A stretch of 64,000 bases of DNA, taken from the NCBI RefSeq assembly GCF_900115195.1, contig NZ_FOVO01000003.1, positions 91,596 to 155,595 of the forward strand, in the 5' to 3' direction. Source of the DNA: Xenorhabdus japonica (GTDB lineage: Bacteria; Pseudomonadota; Gammaproteobacteria; Enterobacterales; Enterobacteriaceae). The position numbers and the translations under genes are program-made. Of the stretch, positions 9,824-20,212 are shown one piece after another. The first letter of the stretch is position 1, and each line of letters opens with the position of its first letter. The notes below the pieces were generated by a model. The model did not search any database and had not been told where the DNA came from. It saw only the letters and a program-made list of their open reading frames with translations.

Positions 9824-10708
9824 ATGATGAGAATAGTCTTGTTCCTTCTCACGAACCTCGCTGTGATGATGGTGTTTGGGATAATACTTTCACTTACTGG
9901 AATTCAGCGGAGTAGTGTTTCTGGTCTCATGATTATGGCTGGTTTATTTGGCTTTGGTGGTGCATTTATTTCATTGTTAATATCGAAATGGATGGCTCTG
10001 CGTTCTGTTGGTGGTCAGATTATTGAAAAACCTTCCAACGAAACTGAAGCTTGGTTGATGGAAACTGTGCGTCGTCAAGCAAATCAGGTTGGAATTACTA
10101 TGCCACAAGTGGCTATTTATGATGCTTTAGATATTAACGCATTTGCTACAGGAGCGCGCCGTAATGCTTCTCTGGTTGCTGTTAGTACAGGGTTACTGGA
10201 CAACATGAGCCGTGATGAAGCTGAAGCCGTCATTGCACATGAGATTAGCCATATTGCTAATGGTGACATGGTGACGATGACATTGTTGCAAGGTATTGTG
10301 AATACATTCGTTATCTTTATCTCACGTATTATTGCACAAGCAGCTGCGAGCTTCCTTTCTAGTAATGATGATGAAAGTGAAAGCAGCAGTAATGGCAATC
10401 CAATCGTCTACATGGTGATTTCCATGGTGTTGGAGATCGTATTTGGTATTCTGGCAAGTATTATTACTATGTGGTTCTCCCGTTATCGTGAATTCCATGC
10501 GGATGCAGGATCAGCGAAATTGGTTGGACGTGAAAAGATGATTGCTGCATTGCAACGTCTGAAGACCAGCTATGAACCTCAGGAAGAGGGGTCTATGAAG
10601 GCATTCTGTATTAATGGTAAATCTAAGAGTTTCAGTGAGTTGTTCTTGTCCCATCCTCCGTTGGATAAGCGTATTGAAGCTCTTCGTAGCGGTGAATATA
10701 TAAAATAA
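9824..10708 (+). CDS. htpX: Membrane zinc protease HtpX
   Basis: A 294-residue M48-family integral membrane metalloprotease that, with FtsH, degrades misfolded inner-membrane proteins. Two N-terminal transmembrane segments lie at about 5-25 and 35-55, and two more around 155-180 and 195-220. The zinc motif HEISH gives His139, Glu140 and His143, with a downstream Glu in [10 protein letters not shown]. Length and sequence track E. coli HtpX throughout, including the MMRI start. A heat-shock promoter lies upstream, and htpX follows prc as in E. coli. Confidence 0.96.
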   Translation: MMRIVLFLLTNLAVMMVFGIILSLTGIQRSSVSGLMIMAGLFGFGGAFISLLISKWMALRSVGGQIIEKPSNETEAWLMETVRRQANQVGITMPQVAIYDALDINAFATGARRNASLVAVSTGLLDNMSRDEAEAVIAHEISHIANGDMVTMTLLQGIVNTFVIFISRIIAQAAASFLSSNDDESESSSNGNPIVYMVISMVLEIVFGILASIITMWFSRYREFHADAGSAKLVGREKMIAALQRLKTSYEPQEEGSMKAFCINGKSKSFSELFLSHPPLDKRIEALRSGEYIK

Positions 10709-10783
10709 TACGATAAGTTTTTTCTTGGTATGAATAAGAAAGATACTTAATCTATAGCAAATATTTAGTAGGTTAGTAGCCAC

Positions 10784-10818
10784 AAAGCCGAGCGTCATGA
10801 TGAAGCTTGGCTTTTTTT
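10784..10818 (+). terminator. Terminator after htpX
   Basis: AAGCCGAGC pairs with GCTTGGCTT, followed by seven T on the plus strand. Confidence 0.75.
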
Positions 10819-10932
10819 AATTTTCTTTTTAGTCTCTTTTCTCCGGAGAGAAAATGTATTTTGGTGACATGACAGTATGCTTCTCAGTGGGAATTAAAGG
10901 GAAAAAGGTGTAAACAAGAGGGAAGAAAATTG

Positions 10933-10970
10933 TAAAAATGCCCCCTTTGGCTGTAATGCTCAAAAGGGGC
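10933..10970 (-). terminator. Terminator after tcyP
   Basis: On the minus strand GCCCCTTT pairs with AAAGGGGGC, and TTTTTAC follows. It lies about 50 bases past the tcyP stop. Confidence 0.7.
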
Positions 10971-11017
10971 TAAGTTTTATCTAGCCTAAATTTAAATTCT
11001 ATTTAATTGGATTAGAA

Positions 11018-12409
11018 TTAAAATTGGCTTAACGTCGCTTCTTCGTCTTGCTCAAACACTTCTTTGTTGGTTTTTCTCATCAATTGGCTTGTGATTGTAC
11101 CAGCAGCCATAGCGCCATTAACATTTAATGCTGTGCGTCCCATATCAATAAGAGGCTCAACAGAAATCAGCAGTGCTACTAAAGTGACGGGTAGCCCCAT
11201 AGCAGGTAAAACAATTAATGCTGCAAATGTTGCTCCACCACCAACGCCAGCGACACCAGCAGAACTGATAGTCACAATTCCCACAAGAGTTGCAATCCAC
11301 AATGGATCAAAAGGATTAATACCAACGGTTGGAGCAACCATCACTGCCAACATGGCTGGATAGATACCAGCACAGCCATTTTGCCCAATAGTCGCGCCAA
11401 AAGAAGCAGAGAAGCTGGCGATAGACTCAGGAACACCGAGGCGACGAGTTTGTGTTTCAACATTCAAGGGAATACTCGCAGCGCTTGAACGACTGGTAAA
11501 TGCAAATGTCAATACAGGGCCTGCTTTTTTAAAGAATTTCAGGGGATTAATCCCAGTCAATGCCAAAAGTCCGCCATGTACTACAAACATCAGGCCAAGG
11601 GCGATATAGGAAGCAACGACAAAATTGCCTAATTGAGTGATATCATGAATATTGGAACTGGCAACAACTTTAGTCATTAAAGCCATTACGCCGTATGGGG
11701 TAAGGCGCATAACCAATCTAACCAGTTTCATTGCCCATGCTTGCATAGTATCAATGGCAGAGAGAGCTCGTTCACCACGTTCATGATCATCTTTAAGCAT
11801 TTGTAGTGCAGCGACGCCTAAAAATGCCGCAAAAATTACAACGCTAATAATAGAGGTTGGGCGTGCACCCGTCAGATCAGCAAAGGGATTTTTAGGGATA
11901 AAAGAAAGAATAATCTGAGGTACACTCATATCTGAAACTTTGCCAATATAATTGCTTTCAATTGCTGATAAACGAGCAGTTTCTTGAGTGCCTTGAATTA
12001 GCCCGGCTGCACTTAAGCCAAATAAATTGGCGATTACAATGCCGATTAGAGCGGAAATCGCTGTAGTGAACAGCAAAGTGCCAATGGTAAAAAAGCTGAT
12101 TTTTCCTAAGGAGGATGCTTTATGTAAGCGCGCAACGGCACTTAGGATAGAAGCAAAAACCAACGGCATGATAACCATTTGTAGTAATTGTACATAACCA
12201 TTACCGACGATATTGAACCATTTAATTGATTCTTTCACGGTAATATTGTCTGTTCCATAAATGATGTTTAATGCCAGCCCAAAAACAACACCTACGACTA
12301 GAGCCACAAGAACTTTTTTGGACAAGCTCCAATTATTTGAACTCGTTTTTGCTAATAAAATAAGTAGTGCTACAAAAACGAGCACGTTAATGATGAGTGG
12401 TAAATTCAT
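11018..12409 (-). CDS. tcyP: L-cystine symporter TcyP (YdjN)
   Basis: A 463-residue inner-membrane protein of the dicarboxylate/amino acid:cation symporter (DAACS) family. It shows the family architecture: several N-terminal helices, [17 protein letters not shown], the Ser-rich re-entrant loop [16 protein letters not shown] and the substrate/sodium site motif [15 protein letters not shown]. The match to YdjN, the single-component L-cystine importer of E. coli, is stronger than to glutamate or C4-dicarboxylate members. The next minus-strand gene is ydjM, as in E. coli. Confidence 0.92.
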   Translation of the reverse strand: MNLPLIINVLVFVALLILLAKTSSNNWSLSKKVLVALVVGVVFGLALNIIYGTDNITVKESIKWFNIVGNGYVQLLQMVIMPLVFASILSAVARLHKASSLGKISFFTIGTLLFTTAISALIGIVIANLFGLSAAGLIQGTQETARLSAIESNYIGKVSDMSVPQIILSFIPKNPFADLTGARPTSIISVVIFAAFLGVAALQMLKDDHERGERALSAIDTMQAWAMKLVRLVMRLTPYGVMALMTKVVASSNIHDITQLGNFVVASYIALGLMFVVHGGLLALTGINPLKFFKKAGPVLTFAFTSRSSAASIPLNVETQTRRLGVPESIASFSASFGATIGQNGCAGIYPAMLAVMVAPTVGINPFDPLWIATLVGIVTISSAGVAGVGGGATFAALIVLPAMGLPVTLVALLISVEPLIDMGRTALNVNGAMAAGTITSQLMRKTNKEVFEQDEEATLSQF

Positions 12410-12894
12410 CCCTAGTCTCCAAAACTTATATACTCTTTATATTTCGAGTTGCAGTATGCAGCTTGCAATATATGGATATAAGTGTATCTGTATATGATAT
12501 ATATTTTTTGCATGATATATAATCGTTCTGGATGATGAGAAAAATACTCTATATCTTTTCCCAATCTGTTGATTTATAAACTGTATCTCAATTTGAAATC
12601 TATCGAATACATACCATGAAATGCTGAAGGTAGAATGTTATCAGTATCAGAAGTCTCTTACTTATAATTAAATGGAATGTAATATAATTATTTTTTACTA
12701 ACTAGTTTAATTGGTTATATATATTAATGTATGGTTGTTTGTTTTTTTGTTCTCGCTAGATCGTTAACGTTATAGTTAGGTGAGTTAAGAGTTCTTTAGG
12801 GAAAAAACAAGAGGTAACTAAGAAGAATTATTTATTTTTTCAGGTAACCCCACTTTTAAATGGGGGTTACGATAGTTTGTTATGGATTGATTAG
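12410..12894. other. ydjM-tcyP intergenic region
   Basis: About 485 AT-rich bases without a credible gene. It holds a short ERIC-like remnant (12429-12480), an imperfect inverted repeat GTAACCCCA/TGGGGGTTAC (about 12843-12870) just past the ydjM stop, and presumably the tcyP promoter. Confidence 0.5.
12429..12480. repeat. Possible short ERIC remnant
   Basis: TATACTCTTTATATTTCGAG at one side and CTTGCAATATATGGATATA at the other resemble the outer ends of the ERIC elements in this window, with nearly the whole centre missing. Weak on its own. Confidence 0.3.
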
Positions 12895-13485
12895 CTACTT
12901 GTAGAAATTCTGTAGCTTATCATGCAATTTATCGAGCTGTATTTTGTCAAATTGCACTTTGTCAAAATAGTGAGAAAATGAAAAATTGATATGTTGTGGA
13001 AGGATAATCGCGATCACTACTACCAATACAGCAATGAAGCGTTCAGCTTTTTTGCGCTCCTTACCTCTGAGAATAGGAATACAAAAACGTATTCTCAGAG
13101 GCCATAAGAGTGGGATACCGGCAGGAGTAAGCATATCAGCAATAAGATGGCTGATGTAACCGATAATCATTGCATGGACAAAGTCAGTCGGAATAGGCCA
13201 ATCAGAAGGGATTTCAGTCTGGAATAACGTAACCCCTACGAGCAGCGCTAATAAACTATGTGTAAATCCACGATGTCCACATAAACGCGCAATTGGAATG
13301 GATATAAAGCGGAATAGTCTACCTAAAGTTGAGCTTGGGTGGTCGATATCTGGTAACAATGAAGCCAGAAGCACACCGGGAAGCATATGTAACCAGTCTC
13401 CCTGTGCTATTTCTGGTGTGATTTCTAGCTGGTGAGCCAATACAAGGCTGGCAACGGAAAAAAGAAGATGTCCTTCTGCTGTCAT
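12895..13485 (-). CDS. ydjM: Inner-membrane metal-dependent hydrolase family protein YdjM
   Basis: A 196-residue DUF457/YdjM-type membrane protein with about four hydrophobic segments and a conserved histidine/aspartate pattern: MTAEGHLLFS at the start, LLPDIDHPSSTLGR, CGHRGFTHSLLAL and GYISHLIADMLTPAGIPLLWP. In E. coli ydjM is an SOS gene; an exact LexA box 32 bases upstream of the start says the same here. The C-terminal 25 residues are a repetitive Asp/Lys/Leu stretch (FDKVQFDKIQLDKL). Biochemical function is unknown. Confidence 0.9.
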   Translation of the reverse strand: MTAEGHLLFSVASLVLAHQLEITPEIAQGDWLHMLPGVLLASLLPDIDHPSSTLGRLFRFISIPIARLCGHRGFTHSLLALLVGVTLFQTEIPSDWPIPTDFVHAMIIGYISHLIADMLTPAGIPLLWPLRIRFCIPILRGKERKKAERFIAVLVVVIAIILPQHINFSFSHYFDKVQFDKIQLDKLHDKLQNFYK

Positions 13486-13516
13486 AACGATTTATACTAA
13501 TTATTTATGCTGATTG

Positions 13517-13532
13517 CTGTTTAAACATACAG
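13517..13532 (-). promoter_or_regulatory. LexA (SOS) box upstream of ydjM
   Basis: The sequence is CTGT-TTAAACAT-ACAG, an exact match to the LexA core CTGT-N8-ACAG, 32 bases before the ydjM ATG. It implies DNA-damage induction of ydjM, as in E. coli. Confidence 0.85.
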
Positions 13533-13634
13533 TGAAGCAGTATAGAGGGTTTTTCATAAGGATAATAGAGGGTAAATAAGAAAAATATTTTATTTATTAA
13601 TATATCCCCTTTATTTTTTAAGAGGTTAATATTT

Positions 13635-13678
13635 GCGCTGCCAGATACAGAGAAATAGATATTGGATAATGGCAGCGC
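13635..13678 (-). terminator. Hairpin after hxpB
   Basis: GCGCTGCCA and TGGCAGCGC form a perfect 9-bp stem with a long loop a few bases past the hxpB stop. There is no real T-run after it on the minus strand, so termination or 3' end protection is only likely. Confidence 0.45.
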
Positions 13679-13686
13679 GGTGGTTA

Positions 13687-14352
13687 TTAAGTAATATCTT
13701 CTATTGTTAATTTTTCCAGTGAATTCAGCTTAATATCAGCTATTGACCAACGGGGATCATCGAAATGGCTGGCAGCAGGAACGACAATCGAGCGCATTCT
13801 TGCTGCTTTGGTTGCTATCATGCCGTTAAATGAATCTTCTAATATGAGACAGTTAATTGGGTTGACTCCAAGTTGACTAGCTGCCAACAAATACACTTCG
13901 GGATGTGGTTTGCTGTAAGGTAAGTGTGCGGCAGAAACTACAGTATCAAAGTAATGTCGGAGGTTAAATAATTCGAGGACTTGTTCGAGCATCTTATAGG
14001 GTGAGGCAGAGGCCAGACCGATTTTCAATCCACGTTCGCGGCAGAGATTTAACGCATATTCTACCCCAGGTAGTAAAGGACGGTTTTCTTTAACTGACTG
14101 AACAACGTAATTGATGATGCGTTGCTCAACTTCACTTTTGGAGACACCTTGCCAAGGTGATGCTTGATACCATAGTTCAACAACGTGATCGATTCGTAAT
14201 CCCAATGTATCAGGTAATACTGCCGCCAAATTCAAATCTAGCCCTAATTCACTGAATACACTTTTTTCGCCTTGTTCCCAGTAAGGTTCAGAATCAATCA
14301 GCAAACCATCCATATCAAAAATGGCGGCTTCTATAGGTAAACAAAATGACAT
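13687..14352 (-). CDS. hxpB: Hexitol/2-deoxyglucose-6-phosphatase (HAD family, YniC)
   Basis: A 221-residue HAD-superfamily phosphatase. The motif FDMDGLLIDSEP carries the nucleophile Asp13 and acid Asp15; GLASAS is motif II; KPHPEVYL has the motif III Lys; LEDSFNGMIATKAA holds the motif IV acids. E. coli YniC dephosphorylates 2-deoxyglucose-6-P and hexitol phosphates; the substrate here is inferred by homology. It is divergent from yniB, as in E. coli. An inverted repeat ACCCTA-AAAA-TAGGGT at 14477-14492 lies between the two genes. Confidence 0.9.
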   Translation of the reverse strand: MSFCLPIEAAIFDMDGLLIDSEPYWEQGEKSVFSELGLDLNLAAVLPDTLGLRIDHVVELWYQASPWQGVSKSEVEQRIINYVVQSVKENRPLLPGVEYALNLCRERGLKIGLASASPYKMLEQVLELFNLRHYFDTVVSAAHLPYSKPHPEVYLLAASQLGVNPINCLILEDSFNGMIATKAARMRSIVVPAASHFDDPRWSIADIKLNSLEKLTIEDIT

Positions 14353-14558
14353 TTCATATCTCTCCGCAATGATAATAATGATTAATGAGCTTTGATTGTA
14401 ACAATTCCAATAAATTAAATCTCATTATGAGTAATAACAAAGAAAGAAATAGTTTTATAGGAAAAATAAGATAATTACCCTAAAAATAGGGTTAAAGTTG
14501 GTTCCTTATGAGCTATTATTGAGTAAAAATAAAATGATTTATATTAATGGAGAGTGTA

Positions 14559-15128
14559 ATGACGTATCAACAAGCCGGATATGTAGCTCTTGCTAAACGA
14601 ATCTTGGGCTGGATTATTTTTGTATCGGCCTTTTTGTCAACGTTTGCCTCCGTTATTAATCTAGCATGGCAACATGGTGTTAAAGGTGGTGGTGTTAAAT
14701 GTGATAGTATTAACGCGGTATTGAATGATTTTCTCAAGATGATGACAGAAATGATTAAATTTAATACACCATTTTTGGATTTTTTTGGAAGCATTCTCCA
14801 ACCCCTGATCATATTGTTGGAATTACAGGGGGGAAATATTAGTTTTCTGGTAATTTATATTTTGATGTTTGTTGGTCTGGCAATGAATGCGTCGGATTTA
14901 AGAATGTATCGTCAATTTAGATTCATCAAAGAACGCATTGAAGATCAAATGATCCTTGAACATGCAAAGGAAAGTGAAAGAACCAAAGAACAATTAGAGG
15001 CCAAAATTAAATTTCCCCGTCATTCCTTAATTCAGTCAGATTTTTATCCTTTATATATTACCAATCATTATTGGTATAATTGCCTAATTTTTTATGTAAC
15101 TTTTTGGAATGACAATGTAATTAAATAA
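14559..15128 (+). CDS. yniB: YniB-family membrane protein with frameshifted C-terminus
   Basis: The protein starts MTYQQAGYVALAKRILGW, matching E. coli YniB. Membrane segments lie at about 17-37 and 99-120, followed by a charged helix (RQFRFIKERIEDQMILE). GGAG sits 6 bases before the ATG at 14559. After about residue 155 the reading frame leaves the family: the annotated frame ends as a non-membrane tail of 189 residues, whereas the neighbouring frame reads QIFILYILPIIIGIIA and matches the last YniB membrane helix, then stops at 15085-15087. One extra base near 15030-15040 explains this. The tail is therefore probably damaged, or the base is a sequence error. Confidence 0.75.
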   Translation: MTYQQAGYVALAKRILGWIIFVSAFLSTFASVINLAWQHGVKGGGVKCDSINAVLNDFLKMMTEMIKFNTPFLDFFGSILQPLIILLELQGGNISFLVIYILMFVGLAMNASDLRMYRQFRFIKERIEDQMILEHAKESERTKEQLEAKIKFPRHSLIQSDFYPLYITNHYWYNCLIFYVTFWNDNVIK

Positions 15129-15338
15129 TAGTTAATCACTGTGCAAGGATGCTCCGTTCAGTATTTTTGTTAAAGTAAATTAATATTTTTAATACCAAGA
15201 TAATATCTATTTTGTTAAAAAGTAAAGTGTTAACTCAGAGTTAATGAATAGAACTCAGAGCTAACAACAATAATAATTATTAATTTCAAAGATAATATTT
15301 TTCTTTTTCAAAGATAGTTTAATAAAGTTTTTTCATGT

Positions 15339-16202
15339 CTATTCAGATAAAAGCTTATCAATCATATTTTGTACTACAATAAAATTATCTCCTCCGAAAA
15401 GATTGCATCTATTTAACAGATAATAGAGTTGGTAAATAGATTGGCGCTCAAGGAAATCTTGAGGTAATGGCCAGACACTTTGGTAACCATCAAATACTTG
15501 CAAAGGAAGCTCCGGGTAAAGTGGCAGCATTGCCAGATCACATTCACGATCTCCCCAATAGCAAGCAGGATCAAAAATAACTGCACAATCATTGTTCAAT
15601 GAGGCACAGTTCATAGGCCATAGATCGCCATGCAGAAGAGAGGGTTGAGGGTGATGATTATGTAATTTCTCACTGATTATTTGGACAATTTGGTTAATAT
15701 CTCCAAATATCATTCCGTTATCTGCGGCAAGTTGCAATTGCCACCCGATGCGTTTTTCGGCATAAAAATGATTCCAGCGCTTTTGCCACCCGTTTGGTTG
15801 TATGGTAGTCGCCAGCATGTTATCAAAATCAAAACCAAATTTAGGTTGTTCACTCCATTGATGCAGCTTTGCAAGGTGTTGACCAAAAAGATATGCGCTA
15901 TGCGCGTTAAATGGTTTTATAGGCAAATGTTCCAGCAACAGGAAGCTATAGTTTCGGTCGTGACCGACACCATAAACATCGGGAACATGGGTTGTTTTGC
16001 TGCGAGCTAACAACTCCAGTTGTTCGGCCTCTGCTTTAAAAATTGGCAACATTTCTTTCACGTTGGATTTGATAAAGATATGTTGTTCACCATATTCAAT
16101 GTACCAGGCACGGTGGATATCTCCTCCTGCCAATTCCATTTTATTGTGAATTTCAGCGTCACCAAAATGCTCACTTAATAGATGGTTCACTGCTTGCCAC
16201 AT
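15339..16202 (-). CDS. yniA: Fructosamine kinase-family protein YniA
   Basis: A 287-residue aminoglycoside-phosphotransferase-like kinase. It shows the nucleotide-site Lys (HIFIKSN), the Brenner-type catalytic loop LLHGDLWPMNC with the catalytic Asp, and the metal-binding IFDPACYWGDRECDLAM. Members with fructosamine-3-kinase activity act on glycated proteins; the substrate of YniA itself is not proven. The order yniA-yniB-hxpB-ydjM-tcyP follows the E. coli order. The 210-base gap to yniB contains only a short direct repeat. Confidence 0.88.
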   Translation of the reverse strand: MWQAVNHLLSEHFGDAEIHNKMELAGGDIHRAWYIEYGEQHIFIKSNVKEMLPIFKAEAEQLELLARSKTTHVPDVYGVGHDRNYSFLLLEHLPIKPFNAHSAYLFGQHLAKLHQWSEQPKFGFDFDNMLATTIQPNGWQKRWNHFYAEKRIGWQLQLAADNGMIFGDINQIVQIISEKLHNHHPQPSLLHGDLWPMNCASLNNDCAVIFDPACYWGDRECDLAMLPLYPELPLQVFDGYQSVWPLPQDFLERQSIYQLYYLLNRCNLFGGDNFIVVQNMIDKLLSE

Positions 16203-16297
16203 GGTTCACCTCATTAAGTTGACAATTGCTATGCTTATATTACAGACAGATGTAACATTTGAACAGGTTAAAAGGGATTTTAATGGAAATTAATAAG

Positions 16298-16321
16298 GCC
16301 ATATCTCAAATTTGATATGGC
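16298..16321 (-). terminator. Hairpin after the sit/yfe operon
   Basis: GCCATATC and GATATGGC form a perfect 8-bp stem ten bases after the last stop; CTTATTAATTT follows on the minus strand. The T-tract is imperfect. Confidence 0.5.
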
Positions 16322-16331
16322 GCTCTATTTT

Positions 16332-17228
16332 TTAATTTGATTTTTCGGGAGTTGATGATACTCGAGATGGCATTTTTTCAAATGTTCCTTTATTTGCTTT
16401 TTTACGGGTCAATTTTATTTGGTCATAAATAAGTGCAATAGTGAAGAAAATGGCTTGAATGATTACGATACAGGGGCCTGTTTCGGCATCAATATGGAAG
16501 CTGATGATTGTTCCAAGTACGCTGGATGATACAGAAGTTATCATTGCTACAATGAGCATATGATCAAAACTCCGGCAAAGCATAAAAGCAATAATGCCCG
16601 GTGAGATTAACATTGCAATGACTAGGATGATGCCAACGGCCTGCAAGGATGCGACAATTGTTAAGGCCAACAGAGATAACAATCCATAATGAAGTAATTT
16701 CACAGGAAGACCAACCACTCGTGCCTGATTAGGATCGAAGCAGTAGAGCATGAAATCTTTTCTCTTTAGCAACACAATAGCCAGAGTGATCCCTGCAAAG
16801 CACAGAGTTTGAATTAATTCATGCTGGGTAATGCCAAGTATGCTGCCGAATAGAATGTGTGTCAGGTGTTGATCCGTACCTATACGAGTAAACAGCACCA
16901 ACCCAAATGCAAACATGCCTGAGAAAACAATACCCATAACAGTATCTTCTTTGATTCTGCTGTGTTCTTTGAGATACCCAGTGGTAAATGCACAAAATAT
17001 ACCGGAGAGGAACGCACCTACTGCAAGTGGTATGCCTGCGACAAAAGCAAGTACGATACCTGGCAAAACAGCATGGGAAATAGCATCTCCCATCAATGAC
17101 CAGCCTTTTAAAACCAAAAAACAGGAAAGCACCGCACAGACAGCTCCCATAATGATGGCAGCAAAGATGGCTCGTCGCATAAACTCATGCATGAAGGGTT
17201 CAGTAATTAATTCAATAAATGTGTTCAT
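16332..17228 (-). CDS. sitD: Iron/manganese ABC transporter permease (YfeD/SitD)
   Basis: A 298-residue ABC-3 family permease with about eight transmembrane segments and the family motifs [34 protein letters not shown] and ALQAVGIILVIAMLISPG. It forms the membrane pore with the paralogous permease encoded just upstream. The two genes overlap by four bases (ATGA), so they are translationally coupled. Last gene of the operon. Confidence 0.92.
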   Translation of the reverse strand: MNTFIELITEPFMHEFMRRAIFAAIIMGAVCAVLSCFLVLKGWSLMGDAISHAVLPGIVLAFVAGIPLAVGAFLSGIFCAFTTGYLKEHSRIKEDTVMGIVFSGMFAFGLVLFTRIGTDQHLTHILFGSILGITQHELIQTLCFAGITLAIVLLKRKDFMLYCFDPNQARVVGLPVKLLHYGLLSLLALTIVASLQAVGIILVIAMLISPGIIAFMLCRSFDHMLIVAMITSVSSSVLGTIISFHIDAETGPCIVIIQAIFFTIALIYDQIKLTRKKANKGTFEKMPSRVSSTPEKSN

Positions 17229-18100
17229 GAGCGTCGTTCCTGAATCAATGACAGAGATTCTTTTTTAGCTCGTCTGCGGGAGGCCAACATGCCATGTTTT
17301 GGGGCAAAGAAGAATGTGAGTAAGAAAATCACTGTTTGCATTGTGACAATGACTCCTCCGGTTGCTCCATTGAGGAAATAACTCAGATATGTGCCTATAC
17401 CACTTGTGAATGAACCGATGGTGACAGCAATGATCAACAAGTGCTTAAACCTATCTGTTAATAAATAAGCTGTTGCACCCGGAGTTACTACCATTGCGAT
17501 AACTAAAATAGCACCTACTGTTTGTAATGCAGCAACTGTACAGGCGCTTAATAAAGTGAAGAAAATGATTTTTAATCGTAACGGTGATAATCCGATAGAG
17601 CGTGCATGAGTTTCATCAAAGAAAACAACCAATAAATCTTTCCAAAGTACCATTAAGATAATAAAGGAAATTGCGATAATAATTTCAACCTGTAAAACAT
17701 CTTCATCGGCGATTCCCAGAATATTGCCCATAATAATAGTTTGTACATTTACGGATGTAGGGTTTAAAGAAACGATCAATAACCCGACGGCAAAAAAAGT
17801 AGAGAAGATAAAACCGATCACCGCATCTTCACGTAACCGAGTGATATGACGAACCAGTGTCATTGATAGTGCGGCGAGCATCCCCGTAAAAAAAGCGCCG
17901 CCAGCATAAGGTAAACCAAGAGCATAAGCTCCTGCCACGCCAGGTACAACAGAGTGAGAGAGGGCATCCCCCATCAACGACCAACCTTTTAGCATCAGGT
18001 AAGCGGATAAGAAAGCACAAACAGCCCCAACAATGGCACTTACCCACATGGCTTTTACCATGTAGTTGTAACTGAATGGTTGTAAAAGTAGTTCCATCAT
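17225..18100 (-). CDS. sitC: Iron/manganese ABC transporter permease (YfeC/SitC)
   Basis: A 291-residue ABC-3 family permease paralogous to the next gene, with [34 protein letters not shown] and [18 protein letters not shown]. The start overlaps the ATPase gene by four bases. A basic C-terminal tail (ASRRRAKKE) faces the cytoplasm. Confidence 0.92.
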   Translation of the reverse strand: MMELLLQPFSYNYMVKAMWVSAIVGAVCAFLSAYLMLKGWSLMGDALSHSVVPGVAGAYALGLPYAGGAFFTGMLAALSMTLVRHITRLREDAVIGFIFSTFFAVGLLIVSLNPTSVNVQTIIMGNILGIADEDVLQVEIIIAISFIILMVLWKDLLVVFFDETHARSIGLSPLRLKIIFFTLLSACTVAALQTVGAILVIAMVVTPGATAYLLTDRFKHLLIIAVTIGSFTSGIGTYLSYFLNGATGGVIVTMQTVIFLLTFFFAPKHGMLASRRRAKKESLSLIQERRS

Positions 18101-19008
18101 GGTTGATTGTCCTTTTGTTTCGGGCTTTGTCGCGGTGGAACATGATGATCATGTCCGTAAAAGACGGCAGCACGTTCGTCATCAGTAATGACTGTTAGTG
18201 AGCGTGGATCATCATCTTTATGTAATTCAGAGCCGGAAAGATTAATATGGCGTAAGATACCACCGAAGGTGATTTCCAGATTTTTTTGAGTAAAAGTATT
18301 TTCTGTTTGACCACTTGCGAGCACAGTGCGGTTGATCAAAATAACATGATCACAAAATTCAGGGACACTGCCGAGGTTATGGGTTGATACTAAGATCAAA
18401 TGTCCTTCGTCACGTAAATTACGGAGTAAATCAACAATGGCATTTTCTGTTTTAACATCTACTCCGGTAAAAGGTTCATCCAGCAGCAAAACTTTCCCTT
18501 CCTGAGCCAATGCACGAGCTAGAAATGCTCGTTTTTTCTGGCCACCTGAAAGTTCACCGATTTGGCGATCACGTAATCCTGCTAACCCGACACGTTCAAG
18601 TGCTTCATTGGCGATTTCGTAATCACGCTTGCTGGGACGGCGCAAGAACCCCATTTTTCCATAGCGCCCCATCATTACGACATCGGAAACCAAAACTGGA
18701 AAATTCCAATCTACATCTTCGGTTTGAGGAACATATGCGATGATATTTTGCTTTAATGCGGCTTTGATAGGTTGATCGTTGAGGGTAACTTTTCCTTGTG
18801 AAGGTATTACTAATCCCATGATTGTTTTGAATAATGTGGATTTTCCGCTGCCGTTCATGCCAACTAGCGCGCAAATTGTGCCGCCGGTAATATCAAAACT
18901 GGCGTCATAAATAGCAGTGTGCCCGTTGTTGTAAGTGACGGTGGCGTTATCCACAATTAAATGAGGTTGCTCAAATAATGGTTGTCGGTTTAATGATGAG
19001 CGATTCAT
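18097..19008 (-). CDS. sitB: Iron/manganese ABC transporter ATPase (YfeB/SitB)
   Basis: A 303-residue ABC ATPase with Walker [11 protein letters not shown]-loop [10 protein letters not shown], signature [15 protein letters not shown], Walker [13 protein letters not shown] and switch His in STHN. It powers the two permeases. The C-terminal 60 residues are His/Asp-rich (YGHDHHVP), longer than in many ABC ATPases and possibly metal-sensing; that role is only a guess. Four-base overlaps on both sides. Confidence 0.93.
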   Translation of the reverse strand: MNRSSLNRQPLFEQPHLIVDNATVTYNNGHTAIYDASFDITGGTICALVGMNGSGKSTLFKTIMGLVIPSQGKVTLNDQPIKAALKQNIIAYVPQTEDVDWNFPVLVSDVVMMGRYGKMGFLRRPSKRDYEIANEALERVGLAGLRDRQIGELSGGQKKRAFLARALAQEGKVLLLDEPFTGVDVKTENAIVDLLRNLRDEGHLILVSTHNLGSVPEFCDHVILINRTVLASGQTENTFTQKNLEITFGGILRHINLSGSELHKDDDPRSLTVITDDERAAVFYGHDHHVPPRQSPKQKDNQP

Positions 19009-19919
19009 TGATTAAATCCTTTTGCAATCGTTTCTACAGTGGTATTCAGTAGATCAATATAAGTTGGTACTGGCCCTTTTTGAACGGAAAGAGAATCTAC
19101 ATAAAGCACTCCGCCGTAACGGGCTCCTGTTTCTTTACTGACTTGTTTTGCTGGCTTATCTGAAACAGTACTTTCACTGAAGACAACTGGGATTTTATTA
19201 GCCCTTACTGTATCAATAACACGGCGAACCTGTTGAGGTGAACCTTGTTCCTCAGCATTGATTGGCCATAAGTATACTTCTTTGAAACCATAATCTTGTG
19301 TGAGATAGCTGAAAGCTCCTTCACTGGTTACCAGCCAGCGTTGCTCTTCTGGAATACGAGAAAGACGTTCTCTGAGAGGTCCATCCAGTTGAGCTATTTT
19401 TTCTGCGTAAGCTTTGGCATTGCGATTGTAAACTTCGGCATTCTCTGGATCGTATTTGACAAAAGCTTTACGGATATTTTCGATATAAATCAGTGCATTT
19501 TTGGGTGACATCCAAGCATGGGGATTAGAATTTTTATCGTAACGTCCTTCACGAATAGGTAAAGGAATAATACCTTCGGTTATAATAGCAGCAGGTATGT
19601 CTTTCATATTTTCAAAAAAGCGCTCGAACCAGCGTTCTAAATTTAAGCCATTCCAGAGGATAAGCTCTGCACGCTGTGCTTTGATGATATCTTTGGGAGT
19701 TGGTTGATAATCGTGGATTTCTGCACCTGGCTTTGTGATTGATTCTACAATTGCAACATCCCCTGCGACATTTTGAGCCATATCTTGAATAATAGTAAAT
19801 GTCGTAACTACCTTAAATTTTTTGTCAGCGTGAGCTTGTTGACTGAATAGCGTTATTGTGAATAAGGCAATCACCAGATTGAATATCGGAAAAGCATAAA
19901 GCAAACGTTTTTTGTTCAT
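19005..19919 (-). CDS. sitA: Periplasmic iron/manganese-binding protein (YfeA/SitA)
   Basis: A 304-residue cluster A-I (cluster 9) solute-binding protein with a signal peptide (residues 1 to about 31, ending AHA). The four metal ligands are recognisable: His in [10 protein letters not shown], His in SNPHAWMSP, Glu in TSEGAFSYL and Asp in YVDSLS. In Yersinia and Salmonella the Yfe/Sit system imports Mn(II) and Fe(II) and is needed for virulence. First gene of a four-gene operon; a strong Fur box lies 27 bases upstream. Confidence 0.94.
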   Translation of the reverse strand: MNKKRLLYAFPIFNLVIALFTITLFSQQAHADKKFKVVTTFTIIQDMAQNVAGDVAIVESITKPGAEIHDYQPTPKDIIKAQRAELILWNGLNLERWFERFFENMKDIPAAIITEGIIPLPIREGRYDKNSNPHAWMSPKNALIYIENIRKAFVKYDPENAEVYNRNAKAYAEKIAQLDGPLRERLSRIPEEQRWLVTSEGAFSYLTQDYGFKEVYLWPINAEEQGSPQQVRRVIDTVRANKIPVVFSESTVSDKPAKQVSKETGARYGGVLYVDSLSVQKGPVPTYIDLLNTTVETIAKGFNQ

Positions 19920-19945
19920 TATGATAAACCTTACTTGTTATATAT

Positions 19946-19968
19946 GATTATTGATAATGATTATCAGT
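19946..19968 (-). promoter_or_regulatory. Fur box upstream of sitABCD
   Basis: TGATTATTGATAATGATTATCAG includes the strongly palindromic GATAATGATTATC, close to the Fur consensus GATAATGATAATCATTATC. It implies repression by iron-loaded Fur. Confidence 0.8.
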
Positions 19969-20212
19969 ATCACCTTGGTAAAGTCAAGATGATAACGAAT
20001 GAAATTGACAATAGACTTGATAACCACTCCTTAAGTTTCTGTTGCTTGAGATAGTAGTGATAAACTTCATGCGAACAAAAAAACAGCATCTTGTCCAGAG
20101 TTAACTCTGATCAATTAAGAAATTTATTTTGATAAATAATAGAAAAATATTTTTGGCTTATCGGTAAAATTATATATTCTTTATAGGGTTTATTTTATTT
20201 AGAGGAAGCAGC

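Noticed and set aside
15232..15264. Direct repeat AACTCAGAG(T/C)TAA upstream of yniB's stop-yniA gap
   Set aside because: Two 13-base copies in AT-rich DNA between convergent genes; no structure or known site.
20096..20109. Palindrome CAGAGTTAACTCTG upstream of mltE
   Set aside because: A single palindrome with no matching known regulator and no second copy in the window.
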